Source: JAHJQZ01 sp963676075 (GTDB taxonomy: Bacteria; Pseudomonadota; Alphaproteobacteria; Rhizobiales; Devosiaceae). From it: 64,000 nucleotides of DNA. The DNA is taken from contig CAXXNZ010000015.1 in the NCBI GenBank assembly GCA_963676075.2, positions 71,385-135,384 of the forward strand, written 5' to 3'. Below the pieces are notes generated by a model. The model saw nothing but the letters and a program-made list of their open reading frames with translations. It was not told where the DNA came from and made no database searches. The translations under genes were made by a program, and so were the position numbers. Below are positions 25,341 through 35,392 of this stretch, piece by piece. The first letter of the stretch is position 1. Every line of letters begins with the position of its first letter.

Positions 25341-25793
25341 TTACTCGCCGATATCCTCGTTCCACAGGGCCGGATTGTTCTCGATGAACTCGGCCATCAT
25401 GTGGGTGCAGCGTTCCTCGTGATAGTCCCTGACCTCGACGCCGGCGAGGTTGAGAACGTCCTGATAACCCTTGTAGGTTTCGCTTTCCGCCACGACCACG
25501 CGGGAAATGCCGAACTGGATGATGGTGCCTGTGCACATCATGCAGGGCGAAAGCGTGGTGTAGCAGGTCACGTCCTTGTAGCTCTTCTGGCGGCCGGCGT
25601 TCTGGATCGCGTCCATCTCGCCGTGCAGAATCGGGTCGTTTTTCTGCACGCGCCGGTTGTGCCCTCGCCCAATGATCTCGCCATTCCTGACCAGCACCGA
25701 GCCGATCGGGATACCGCCCTCGGCAAGCCCTTTCTGGGCTTCCTCATAGGCGGCATCGAGGAATTTCTGGTCGAGTTCGGCTTGGGTGGCCAT
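25341..25793 (-). CDS. Nucleoside/cytosine deaminase family protein
   Basis: The 150-residue zinc deaminase has the motif HGE (His57, catalytic Glu59) and PCMMC (Cys84, Cys87). The surrounding LYTTLSPC-like stretch and the C-terminal LWNEDIGE recall yeast cytosine deaminase Fcy1 rather than tRNA deaminase TadA. It probably deaminates cytosine or a modified base. A ribosome site AGGAG lies eight bases before ATG 25793, inside the end of pdhB; a GTG one codon earlier is also possible. It appears translationally linked to pdhB. Confidence 0.9.
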   Translation of the reverse strand: MATQAELDQKFLDAAYEEAQKGLAEGGIPIGSVLVRNGEIIGRGHNRRVQKNDPILHGEMDAIQNAGRQKSYKDVTCYTTLSPCMMCTGTIIQFGISRVVVAESETYKGYQDVLNLAGVEVRDYHEERCTHMMAEFIENNPALWNEDIGE

Positions 25794-25797
25794 CACC

Positions 25798-27217
<1,420 letters not shown>

Positions 27218-27253
27218 TTCATCTAGCTCCTGAAATTCTTAAGCGGCCGGTTC

Positions 27254-28294
27254 TCAGACGAGAACCACGTCGGTCCACAGCTCGGACGCATCCGGCTCGG
27301 AATCATTGGTGGCGAAATCGGCGGCTTCAGTGACGATGGCGCGGACTTCCTTTTCGATGTCCTTGAGTTCTTCCTCGCTGGCCCATTCGTTCTCGATCAG
27401 GCGCTTGCGAACCTGCTCGATCGGATCGCGCTCGGCGCGCATCGTCTGAACTTCGTCCTTGGACCGGTACTTGGCCGGGTCGGACATCGAATGGCCGCGA
27501 TAGCGGTAGGTCAGCATCTCAAGAATGTACGGGCCTTTGCCTGAGCGGGCGTGCTCGATGGCGCGCTGGGCAGCCTCGCGCACCAGGCGGACATCCATGC
27601 CGTCGACCTGCTCGCCCGTAATGCCAAAGCTTACGCCACGCTGGGAAAGGTCGGTCTGGGCAGAGGCGCGCTCGACCGAGGTGCCCATGGCGTATTTGTT
27701 GTTCTCGATGACGTAGACGACGGGCAGGTTCCACAGCTTGGCGATGTTGAAGCTTTCGTAGACCTGGCCCTGGTTGGCGGCGCCGTCGCCGAAATATGTC
27801 AGTGAGACGGAGTCTTCGCCCTTGTACTTTGCCGCGAAGGCCAGTCCCGTGCCGAGGCTTACCTGGGCGCCAACGATGCCGTTGCCGCCATAGAAGCGGT
27901 GCTCGTTGGAGAACATGTGCATCGAGCCGCCCTTGCCTTTCGACAGGCCGCCCTCTCGTCCGGTCAGCTCGGCCATGACGCCCTTGGGATCGAGGCCCAT
28001 CGACAGCATGTGGCCGTGGTCGCGATAGCCGGTGATCTGGGCGTCGCCGTCCTTACTGGCCATCTTGATGCCGGTCACGACTGCTTCCTGGCCGATATAC
28101 AGATGGCAGAACCCGCCGATCAGACCCATGCCATACATCTGGCCTGCCTTTTCCTCGAAACGCCGGATCAACAGCATGTCGCGGAAGGCAAACAGCTCGT
28201 CGTCCTTGCTGAAATCGGGAGCATTCGAGCCTGAAGATGCCGGCTTGCGGGAAGAGGTTTTGGCCGTTTTGGTGGCTGCAGGTTTGCGCGCCAT
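27254..28294 (-). CDS. pdhA: Pyruvate dehydrogenase E1 alpha
   Basis: The 346-residue subunit has the thiamine diphosphate motif GDGAANQGQVYESFNIA ... VIENN and the conserved loop YRYRGHSMSDPAKYR. The N-terminus is a Lys/Ala/Ser-rich flexible tail (MARKPAATKTAKTSSRK). ATG 28294 follows GGAGG by six bases; the frame extends to 28393 without support. It is the first gene of the PDH locus, followed by pdhB after 36 bases. Confidence 0.97.
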   Translation of the reverse strand: MARKPAATKTAKTSSRKPASSGSNAPDFSKDDELFAFRDMLLIRRFEEKAGQMYGMGLIGGFCHLYIGQEAVVTGIKMASKDGDAQITGYRDHGHMLSMGLDPKGVMAELTGREGGLSKGKGGSMHMFSNEHRFYGGNGIVGAQVSLGTGLAFAAKYKGEDSVSLTYFGDGAANQGQVYESFNIAKLWNLPVVYVIENNKYAMGTSVERASAQTDLSQRGVSFGITGEQVDGMDVRLVREAAQRAIEHARSGKGPYILEMLTYRYRGHSMSDPAKYRSKDEVQTMRAERDPIEQVRKRLIENEWASEEELKDIEKEVRAIVTEAADFATNDSEPDASELWTDVVLV

Positions 28295-28412
28295 ATATCG
28301 CCTCCGAAAATAAACCACCTTGCTCTCGTCCGGCAGAACCCTACGGCGAAAGCCAAGAATGAGCAGAATGGCCCCGAAGGGGGGCCGGAACAAGAGAGCA
28401 GCGCATGTGGGA

Positions 28413-28500
28413 AATGCGGTTTAACGCATTGAAACAGATAGCGAAAACGAAATTAACCTATTATAGGTTATCATTTTCAATTAGCCGAATATAAGCTAAT
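28413..28500. promoter_or_regulatory. Dyad-rich region between ftsB and pdhA
   Basis: Three inverted repeats lie close together in unusually AT-rich DNA: AATGCG-N6-CGCATT (28413-28430), TAACCTA-TTA-TAGGTTA (28454-28470) and ATTAGC-N9-GCTAAT (28480-28500, overlapping the ftsB stop). The first lies about 120 bases before pdhA and could be an operator. The second, read on the minus strand, is followed by ATTTCGTTTT and could end ftsB transcription. Roles are inferred. Confidence 0.45.
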
Positions 28501-28822
28501 CCGCCGCAGACTCGCCTTCGAGCAGGACTATATCTTCGGGATTGGACATAGACAACAGTGCGTGCGCGCGTTCGCTCAACAGGTCCGGATCGAGCGCGGT
28601 CGGATCGAGTAACGACATGCGATGCTTGATGGAATCGATCTCGGCCTGCAGCGTTGCGCTCTTGGCCTCGAGGGTCGCCACCTCGTTGCGCATCTCGTCC
28701 TGGCCGATGAGCCCGTACTGGCCGGAAACGGCATTGGCGCCGAGATAGGCCAGAAAGGCCCCGAGCACGACGGTCAGGGCCAGTTGCTTGAGTACGGATG
28801 GTTTTTTGAGACGGGTCGGCAT
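28496..28822 (-). CDS. ftsB: FtsB/DivIC-like septum formation initiator
   Basis: This 108-residue protein has a short basic cytoplasmic start, one membrane helix (LALTVVLGAFLAYLGANAV), the motif GQYGLIG, and a periplasmic coiled coil (MRNEVATLEAKSATLQAEID). That layout is the divisome protein FtsB, which pairs with FtsL and FtsQ. In alphaproteobacteria ftsB usually lies between eno and pdhA, as it does here apart from three small genes. Confidence 0.9.
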   Translation of the reverse strand: MPTRLKKPSVLKQLALTVVLGAFLAYLGANAVSGQYGLIGQDEMRNEVATLEAKSATLQAEIDSIKHRMSLLDPTALDPDLLSERAHALLSMSNPEDIVLLEGESAAD

Positions 28823-29048
28823 GGATCCTCACGCAAGGCGTTCGGACCATCTTGCCATGACGCCGTTAATGCCCGGTTGCGCTGCCGCTGAATGATGCGT
28901 TTTTTTGGACCGGTCGAGAATGCTCAGACGGCTGTGCACAGCAAGCAAGGCTGTTCCAGGAGCGCAATGATCCGGTGATCTCATACTCCCGGTTCTGCGC
29001 AGCGCCGCCGCTACTGTGCGACCGGACACCAGGCGAGAAAGTCGGTCG

Positions 29049-29516
29049 CTAGGCGTCGGCCGCGCCCTCGGCATCAAAGCTCACGGTCTTCTCGATCCCA
29101 TTGGCAGCATCGTTCACCGACACCGTCAGGCTGGCGTCGGGCGCCTTCATAGCTTCGGCTATCGCACGAACCTCGCTCGGGTTGCCGTAGTCCAGAATGA
29201 GCCGGCCCTTGCCGGAGGCCCAGTAATAGGACTCGGCCTCGAAACTGGCGCCGGCGGCAGTGGTCAGCGTCATGTCGACAGGATCACCCTTGTCCGCTGC
29301 GTCGCCATGGTCACGGTCGGGCCAGATCAGGGAGAAATTGACGGTACCTTCCGCCCCGCAGAACAGTTCCGCCGAACCGTCGTCGGTCTTGCTCTGCATG
29401 AGAAAATAGCTGCCATGACCGTCATTGACGGATTTGCCGGTCCACGCGGCAAAAGCAGGCGTCGCCAGGACCACCCCCGCGATGCCGAAGGCAAGCCAAT
29501 GCGCAAGCCGAGCCAT
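29049..29516 (-). CDS. Exported protein of unknown function (paralogue 1)
   Basis: The 155-residue protein has a clear signal peptide (WLAFGIAGVVLATPAFA, cut before AWTGKS) and a beta-rich mature part with one Cys in AELFCGAEG. It shares spacing and motifs with the next gene (AAW, ND near the mature start, a Cys followed by an L-W strand), so the two look like diverged tandem copies. I recognise no family; it is probably periplasmic. Confidence 0.75.
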   Translation of the reverse strand: MARLAHWLAFGIAGVVLATPAFAAWTGKSVNDGHGSYFLMQSKTDDGSAELFCGAEGTVNFSLIWPDRDHGDAADKGDPVDMTLTTAAGASFEAESYYWASGKGRLILDYGNPSEVRAIAEAMKAPDASLTVSVNDAANGIEKTVSFDAEGAADA

Positions 29517-29689
29517 ATCAACCCCTTGATTCAGTGCGGCCCGAACATATCAACTCCATGACGCCGGGCCAAGCGACATAGGGGGCCGCAGGCTGCGGCG
29601 GTTCCGCACCATTGCGGGGCTAGTGGACCGGTATCCCCGGCTGCTGGCGATGTGAAGGCATGTCGGTACGCGAACGCGAAGTGCGGCTG

Positions 29690-30220
29690 CTACATCCGGC
29701 AGTAGGCGCGATAGCGCGTGATGTTGTCTGTGGCAGCATCCATGTCGAAACGTGCATGGTTGAGCACCGTGCCGTGTTGAACCACCTCGACGGTGAAGTC
29801 GCCACCGCTCGTCAGCATCGCCTCGGTCATCGGTGCCAGAATATCGGGCGCATTGAGTTCGGCGGCAGCCCATCCCTTTTCAAGCGGGCGATAATGCGCC
29901 GCGGCGGCAAAACGATGTGTGTCGCCGACGAAGAACCTCAGGGTCAAAGCCCCCTGCTCTGCCGCGCCCGCATCAGCGGCATTCCATGTCAGGGCCAGAA
30001 ATGCCTGTCCGTCCTGTGTGCAGTTGAACTCGATCCGCTCGCCGCTCGCCGCGTCGTTGACAACCGCGAGATAGGTGACGCCGGCGCTGTCATTGCCTCG
30101 CCCCGATACCCAGGCGGCATCGACAGGCGAAGCAGCGGTCAAGACCAGCATGCCCAAGGCGATGGCTGGCGTCAGGCCTGACCGCGTGAACGAGGTCGAT
30201 ACATGCTGGTCGAGGGACAT
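29690..30220 (-). CDS. Exported protein of unknown function (paralogue 2)
   Basis: This 176-residue protein has an N-terminal hydrophobic export signal (TPAIALGMLVLTAASPVDA) and a mature part beginning AAWVSGRGND. The segment IEFNCTQDGQAFLALTW parallels AELFCGAEGTVNFSLIW in the downstream gene. It has a second Cys near the C-terminus (YRAYCRM). It is probably a soluble periplasmic or surface protein. No function is known to me. Confidence 0.75.
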   Translation of the reverse strand: MSLDQHVSTSFTRSGLTPAIALGMLVLTAASPVDAAWVSGRGNDSAGVTYLAVVNDAASGERIEFNCTQDGQAFLALTWNAADAGAAEQGALTLRFFVGDTHRFAAAAHYRPLEKGWAAAELNAPDILAPMTEAMLTSGGDFTVEVVQHGTVLNHARFDMDAATDNITRYRAYCRM

Positions 30221-30339
30221 GGCAAACCTTTGAACGACGCGCGACTCGCTTGCCCCGCATAACGTGCTCTTTGGTCAAAACATAGAAAACGAGATGTTAA
30301 CGGGCAGTGAGCCTTTCCGGTCCGTGCGCGCCGCATAGT

Positions 30340-30543
30340 CTATTTCAGCTTGGCCATGTCCTTGCGGGCAATTTCGGGAACCGGAATGCCGCGCTTTTCC
30401 ATGGTGGCCAGAACCGACTTGGGCAGATCGGTCCGACATTGACAGTTCTTCAGATGCGCCAAATGCCACTCGAGCCGATCGTCTTCGCTCGGGTTCTTCG
30501 GCATCCGGTTGGCCTTGTGCCATTCGGCATTGATCGTTCCCAT
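30340..30543 (-). CDS. Small conserved protein with two close cysteines
   Basis: The 67-residue hydrophilic protein from ATG 30543 reads MGTINAEWHKANRMPKNPSE and contains LEWHLAHLKNCQCR. Related short proteins occur in Rhizobiales to my recollection, without a known role. The start is supported by GAGG eight bases upstream; an ATG at 30588 would put the start inside the eno terminator. The Cys-x-Cys and nearby His residues suggest metal binding, which is only a guess. Confidence 0.7.
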   Translation of the reverse strand: MGTINAEWHKANRMPKNPSEDDRLEWHLAHLKNCQCRTDLPKSVLATMEKRGIPVPEIARKDMAKLK

Positions 30544-30576
30544 GTCACGAACCTCTTCTTCGGTGGGCTGGCGCCC

Positions 30577-30611
30577 AAAAAACAACACGCGATCCTTACC
30601 GGACCGCGTGT
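30577..30611 (-). terminator. Intrinsic terminator after eno
   Basis: On the minus strand a stem of ACACGCG / CGCGTGT with an inner TCC/GGA extension is followed by TTGTTTTTT. It lies about 70 bases after the eno stop and just before the small gene at 30543. Confidence 0.7.
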
Positions 30612-30640
30612 CGCAAACTGTCAGTAGCTGTCAGCAAGCC

Positions 30641-30663
30641 GGCTGCGCCCGATTGGCGCAGCC
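30641..30663 (-). terminator. GC-rich hairpin just after eno stop
   Basis: A perfect nine-base stem GGCTGCGCC / GGCGCAGCC with loop CGATT lies 15 bases after the eno stop codon. It has no U tract, so it may stabilise the mRNA end or work together with the stronger terminator that follows it. Confidence 0.5.
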
Positions 30664-30677
30664 CTGCTCATCTGAGC

Positions 30678-31952
30678 TTACGCCTTGAGGATCGACGTGC
30701 CGGCGTAGACTGCCGAGGTGTCGAGCTGTTCTTCGATGCGGATCAGCTGGTTGTACTTGGCGATGCGGTCGGAACGCGACATCGAACCGGTCTTGATCTG
30801 TCCGCAATTGAGCGCGACCGCGAGATCGGCAATGGTCGAATCCTCGGTTTCGCCCGAACGGTGCGACATCACCGAGGTGTAGGCGGCGCGGTGGGCCATA
30901 TCGACCGCCGCGATGGTCTCGGTCAGGGTGCCGATCTGGTTGACCTTGATGAGGATCGAGTTGGCGACACCCATCTTGATACCGGAGGCAAGGCGCTCGG
31001 TGTTGGTGACGAACAGATCGTCGCCAACCAGCTGAATCTTGCCGCCCAGCGCTTCGGTCAGGGCCTTCCAGCCTTCCCAGTCGTCTTCGGCCATGCCGTC
31101 TTCGATCGAGAAGATCGGGAAGCGGCTGACCAGATCCTCGAAATAGCGGGCGTTCTCTTCGGAGGTCAGGGACTTGCCCTCGCCCTTCATCTCGTACTTG
31201 CCGTCCTTGAAGTACTCGCTCGATGCGGGGTCGAGTGCAATGAAGATATCCTCACCCGGCTTGAAGCCAGCCGCGTCGATGGCGTCGACGATGAAGCCAA
31301 GCGCTTCGTCCGCCGAATTGAGGCCCGGTGCGAAACCGCCCTCGTCACCGACATTGGTGTTGTGGCCCTTGGCGCCGAGCGCCTTCTTGAGGGTGTGGAA
31401 CACTTCCGAACCCATGCGCACGGCTTCGGCAATCGAATCGGCACCGATCGGGGCGATCATGAATTCCTGGATGTCGATCGGATTGTCGGCATGCGCGCCG
31501 CCGTTGATGATGTTCATCATCGGCACGGGCAGGACGTGGGCACTGGTGCCACCGACATAGCGGTACAGCGGCAGCTCGGACGACTCGGCTGCGGCCTTGG
31601 CTGCGGCCAGCGAGACGCCGAGGATGGCGTTGGCGCCCAGACGGCCCTTGTTCGGGGTGCCGTCGAGTTCGATCATCGCCTGGTCGAGAGCGATCTGGTC
31701 GAGTGCGTCCAGGCCCTGGATCTCGTCGGCGATGGCATCGTTGACGTTCTCGACCGCAGTCAGCACGCCCTTGCCCATGTATTCGGAGCCGCCGTCGCGC
31801 AGTTCGACCGCTTCGTGGACGCCGGTCGAGGCGCCTGACGGCACGGCTGCACGTCCAAAGCTGCCGTCATCGAGCAACACATCCACCTCGACGGTGGGAT
31901 TGCCGCGGCTGTCGAATATCTGGCGCGCATGGACATCAATAATGGCTGACAT
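30678..31952 (-). CDS. eno: Enolase
   Basis: The 424-residue glycolytic enzyme interconverts 2-phosphoglycerate and phosphoenolpyruvate. Motifs seen: IIDVHARQIFDSRGNPTVEV at the N-terminus, SIEDGMAEDDW, GDDLFVTN, LIKVNQIGTLTETI and SHRSGETED, covering the metal ligands and catalytic Lys/Glu. ATG 31952 has GAGG upstream and fits the family start; the longer frame to 32051 is unlikely. It is transcribed toward ftsB and pdhA, consistent with glycolysis feeding PDH. Confidence 0.98.
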   Translation of the reverse strand: MSAIIDVHARQIFDSRGNPTVEVDVLLDDGSFGRAAVPSGASTGVHEAVELRDGGSEYMGKGVLTAVENVNDAIADEIQGLDALDQIALDQAMIELDGTPNKGRLGANAILGVSLAAAKAAAESSELPLYRYVGGTSAHVLPVPMMNIINGGAHADNPIDIQEFMIAPIGADSIAEAVRMGSEVFHTLKKALGAKGHNTNVGDEGGFAPGLNSADEALGFIVDAIDAAGFKPGEDIFIALDPASSEYFKDGKYEMKGEGKSLTSEENARYFEDLVSRFPIFSIEDGMAEDDWEGWKALTEALGGKIQLVGDDLFVTNTERLASGIKMGVANSILIKVNQIGTLTETIAAVDMAHRAAYTSVMSHRSGETEDSTIADLAVALNCGQIKTGSMSRSDRIAKYNQLIRIEEQLDTSAVYAGTSILKA

Positions 31953-32298
31953 CGCTATTTTCCTCGAGTTTTCTGCTTGGGGGGAAGAGTCTGGGCGTTG
32001 ATATACCCATGATGTGAAGAAAGAAAGATGCGACACGGTATCCGGTCGCAAGGGTGTTCAGTTGCGGTTGACCTAACCTGAATGCGGGGCGGCCGCCTTG
32101 CCCCAAATCAAACGAGTGTGGTCCTCATTGCCGCCGATAACGCCTTCAGGTGGATGAGTTATACTGTCTTCGTTGAAAGTCTCGCAGACTGCTTTTCTGT
32201 TTTCTTGCAAGACCCGCGACGATCTGCCGGGGTTGATCTTGGACAGAACTCTCCCATATGCGCTATCGTCCTCAAGGAACATGATTTGCGAGGTTGGA
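31953..32298. other. Divergent intergenic region eno / ABC cassette
   Basis: The 346 bases between eno (minus) and the ABC ATPase gene (plus) should contain both promoters. I see no gene, strong dyad or riboswitch. A short hypothetical frame on either strand here has no recognisable protein content. The ABC gene frame stays open upstream to 32173, but the ATG at 32299 with GAGG five bases before it is preferred. Confidence 0.4.
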
Positions 32299-33006
32299 AT
32301 GTCTGATCTGGCCTTCCGCACCGAGCAACTGACCAAAACCTATGGCAGCGGCAATACCGCGGTCTTCGCGCTTCGCGGCGCCGATCTGTCGCTTCCGGGC
32401 GGCGAGATGACTGTGCTGCTCGGCCATTCCGGTTCCGGCAAATCCACCTTGCTCAATATTCTCGGCGGGCTCGATTCCGCCACCTCCGGCAAGGCCTTTT
32501 TCCGCGACATCGAGCTGACAAGGCTCGGCGACAACGGGCTGACCCGGTTCCGGCGCGATCATGTCGGTTTCGTCTTCCAGTTCTACAATCTCGTGCCCTC
32601 GTTGACCGCGCGTGAGAACGTGGCGCTCGTCACCGAGATCGCCCGCAATCCGATGACGCCCGAAGAGGCGCTCGATCGCGTCGGATTGTCGGCGCGCATG
32701 GATCATTTCCCGGCCCAGATGTCGGGCGGCGAGCAACAGCGCGTCGCCATCGCCCGCGCCATCGCCAAGCGTCCGAACGTGCTGCTATGCGACGAGCCGA
32801 CCGGTGCGCTTGATTCCAAGACCGGTATCACCGTTCTCGAGGCGCTGACCCGGATCAACGAGGATCTCGGCACCACGACGGTGATCATCACCCACAATGC
32901 CGAGATCCAGCGCATCGCTCACGGCGTGCTGTTCATGGCCGACGGCCGCATCACCGACCACAAGCGCAACGAGACCCGCGTGCGCCCGTCCGAGGTGTCG
33001 TGGTGA
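32299..33006 (+). CDS. ABC transporter ATP-binding protein (MacB/LolD type)
   Basis: The 235-residue ATPase has Walker A GHSGSGKST (42-50), the Q-loop region FVFQFYNLVPSLTARENV, signature MSGGEQQRVAIARA, Walker B VLLCDEP and the H-loop IITHN. This set, including the FQxYNLxPxLTxxENV segment, is typical of the type VII exporters LolD, MacB and FtsE. It overlaps the permease gene (GTGA), so subunits are made together. Confidence 0.95.
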   Translation: MSDLAFRTEQLTKTYGSGNTAVFALRGADLSLPGGEMTVLLGHSGSGKSTLLNILGGLDSATSGKAFFRDIELTRLGDNGLTRFRRDHVGFVFQFYNLVPSLTARENVALVTEIARNPMTPEEALDRVGLSARMDHFPAQMSGGEQQRVAIARAIAKRPNVLLCDEPTGALDSKTGITVLEALTRINEDLGTTTVIITHNAEIQRIAHGVLFMADGRITDHKRNETRVRPSEVSW

Positions 33007-35366
33007 ACGCCCTCGACAGGAAGCTGCTGCGGGATTTCCGGCGGCTGTGGGCACAGGCACTGGCCATCGCTCTTGTCGCCGCCGCCGGCGTGATGACCCT
33101 TCTGGTCGGCATCGGCACCTATCGCGCCCTCTACGAGACCCGCACCGCCTATTACGATCGCTATTCCTTCGCCGACGTCTTCGCCACGGCCATCCGCGCG
33201 CCGAACAGCCTGACCGAGCGCATCCTGGCCATTCCCGGCGTGTCGCGCATCGATACGCGCGTGCAATCGAGCGCCGTGCTCGATATTCCGGGCCTTATCG
33301 AACCGGCGAGCGGTCTTGTCCTGTCGATCCCCGACAGAGGCGAGCCCGTTCTCAACAAGCTGGTGCTGATGGACGGGAAACTGCCCGCCGCAGGCGAGCC
33401 CGACAGCGTTGTCATCTCCCAGGCCTTTGCCGAGGCAAACGGCTTTGCACCCGGCGACAGTTTCTCGGCGACCATGGGCGGGGTCAAACGGACGCTCTCC
33501 ATATCCGGCATCGTCCTGTCGCCCGAATACATCTACTCGATCGGTCCGGGGCAGATGGTGCCGGACAACCGCCGTTTCGGCGTCATCTGGATGCGCTATT
33601 CCGAGGCGGCGGCGATCTTCGATCTCAACGGCGCCTTTAATTCGGTGTCGATCAAGCTGGCGCGCGGTGCCAGCGAGTCCGGTGTCATCGAAGCGCTCGA
33701 TACCTTGCTCAAGCCCTATGGCGGTCGGGGCGCCCATGGGCGGACCCAGCAGGTGTCCTACGCCTTCCTTGATTCCGAGCTGGTCCAGCTCGAAGGCATG
33801 AGCGCCACCCTGCCCCCGATCTTCCTCGCGGTGGCGGCGTTCCTGGTCAACATGACGCTGGCGCGTCTGGTGGCGCTGGAGCGCGAGCAGATCGGCCTAC
33901 TGAAGGCGCTAGGCTATGGTCCGATCTCCATCGCCTGGCACTATGTCAAGCTGTCGCTTCTCATCGCTTCTGCCGGCGTGCTGATCGGCTGGGTTGTCGG
34001 CGCCTGGGCCACCCACGGCATGGCGGCGCTTTATGCCGAGTTCTACAAATTCCCGTTCCTGTTGTTCCAGATCAGCCCGGACACCTATGCCATCTCGGGC
34101 GGCGCCGCCCTTGTCGCGGCCGTGCTCGGATCGCTGCAGGCGGTGATGTCGGCGGCGCGCCTGTCGCCGGCGGTGGCGATGGCGCCGCCAGCCCCGGCCG
34201 TCTACAAGCGCTTCATTCTCGACCGGCTCGGGGTGACGCGCTACCTGCCGCAGGGCATCAACATGGCGCTGCGCTCGATGATACGTCGTCCCTGGCGGGC
34301 CGTGCTGACCTTGCTCGGCATTTCGCTGTCCTCGGGTCTCGTCATCGCTGGTCTATTCGTCGAGGACTCGCTCGATTACATGCTCGACGCCCAGTATTTC
34401 CACGCCCAGCGCGAACAGGCGACGGTCGGTTTCGCCCATCCCGTCACGCCGCGCGGTCTCGAAAGCGTCTCCCGTCTGCCCGGCGTCATCAAGGTCGAAC
34501 CGATGCGGGCTGTAGCGGTCAAGTTCTACCACGGCACCCACACCCGTCTCGGGTCCATCGAGGGCAAGCCCAACAATGCCGATCTTGATCGGGTGATCGA
34601 CAAGAACCTCAACCCCGTCAGCCTGCCGCCGAGCGGGTTGGCGCTGTCCAATGCCATGGCCAAAGCGCTCAATGCGCGTGTCGGCGACAAGATCAAGGCG
34701 CACTTGCTCGATGGCAGCGGCAAGATCCTCACCCTGCCGGTCACCGACATCGTTCAGCAGTTCATTGGCCTCGGCGCAAACATGGATATCACGGCGCTCA
34801 ATCGCGCCCTGGGCCAGCCCGATTACGCCGATGGCGCCTATCTGCTCATCGACACAGACAAGACCGAAGCGCTCTATGCCGCCATCAAGGCGGCGCCGGG
34901 CATCGCTTCGGTCTCCCTGGCGCGGGAAGCGCTTTATCAGTTGCGCAAGCAGGTCGGCGAAAATCTCGGCATCAACCGGACGATCTTCGTCACGCTCGCC
35001 GTCATCATCGTTTTCGGCGTCGTCTACAACACCGCCCGCATCCAGCTCAGCGAACAGGCGCGCGAACTGGCGAGCCTGCGCGTGCTCGGCTTCACCAAAT
35101 TCGAAGTCTCGATCGTGCTTTTGACCGAAGTCGGCCTGTTGACGCTGTTGTCGCTGCCGCTGGGCTGGGTCGTCGGCTACTGGGCCTCGGCGGGCATGCT
35201 GACCGGCGTCTCCAGCGACCTGTTCACCTTCCCGCTCGTCATTTACCGATCGACCTACGCCTGGGCGACAATCGTCACCATCGTCGCTGCCCTCATATCT
35301 GCCGTCATCGTCCAGCGCCGGGTCGCCGGCCTCGACATGATCGCCGTGCTCAAGACCAGAGACTGA
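33003..35366 (+). CDS. FtsX-like ABC permease with two FtsX domains
   Basis: The 787-residue membrane protein starts with one helix (about 15-33), then a large periplasmic region and a first FtsX domain (about 270-390), another helix, a second periplasmic region, and a second FtsX domain (about 665-780). This doubled layout gives eight or more helices, unlike four-helix MacB. Start GTG 33003 has GAGG seven bases upstream; GTG 33000 is possible. With the ATPase and adaptor it should form a mechanotransmission-type exporter, cargo unknown. Confidence 0.93.
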   Translation: MNALDRKLLRDFRRLWAQALAIALVAAAGVMTLLVGIGTYRALYETRTAYYDRYSFADVFATAIRAPNSLTERILAIPGVSRIDTRVQSSAVLDIPGLIEPASGLVLSIPDRGEPVLNKLVLMDGKLPAAGEPDSVVISQAFAEANGFAPGDSFSATMGGVKRTLSISGIVLSPEYIYSIGPGQMVPDNRRFGVIWMRYSEAAAIFDLNGAFNSVSIKLARGASESGVIEALDTLLKPYGGRGAHGRTQQVSYAFLDSELVQLEGMSATLPPIFLAVAAFLVNMTLARLVALEREQIGLLKALGYGPISIAWHYVKLSLLIASAGVLIGWVVGAWATHGMAALYAEFYKFPFLLFQISPDTYAISGGAALVAAVLGSLQAVMSAARLSPAVAMAPPAPAVYKRFILDRLGVTRYLPQGINMALRSMIRRPWRAVLTLLGISLSSGLVIAGLFVEDSLDYMLDAQYFHAQREQATVGFAHPVTPRGLESVSRLPGVIKVEPMRAVAVKFYHGTHTRLGSIEGKPNNADLDRVIDKNLNPVSLPPSGLALSNAMAKALNARVGDKIKAHLLDGSGKILTLPVTDIVQQFIGLGANMDITALNRALGQPDYADGAYLLIDTDKTEALYAAIKAAPGIASVSLAREALYQLRKQVGENLGINRTIFVTLAVIIVFGVVYNTARIQLSEQARELASLRVLGFTKFEVSIVLLTEVGLLTLLSLPLGWVVGYWASAGMLTGVSSDLFTFPLVIYRSTYAWATIVTIVAALISAVIVQRRVAGLDMIAVLKTRD

Positions 35367-35392
35367 TCCCCTTCGGGGCAAGGACAAGCACC

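Noticed and set aside
30544..30588. Longer start for the small two-Cys protein
   Set aside because: The extra 15 residues would come from DNA that forms the eno terminator, and the ATG at 30543 has a better ribosome site.
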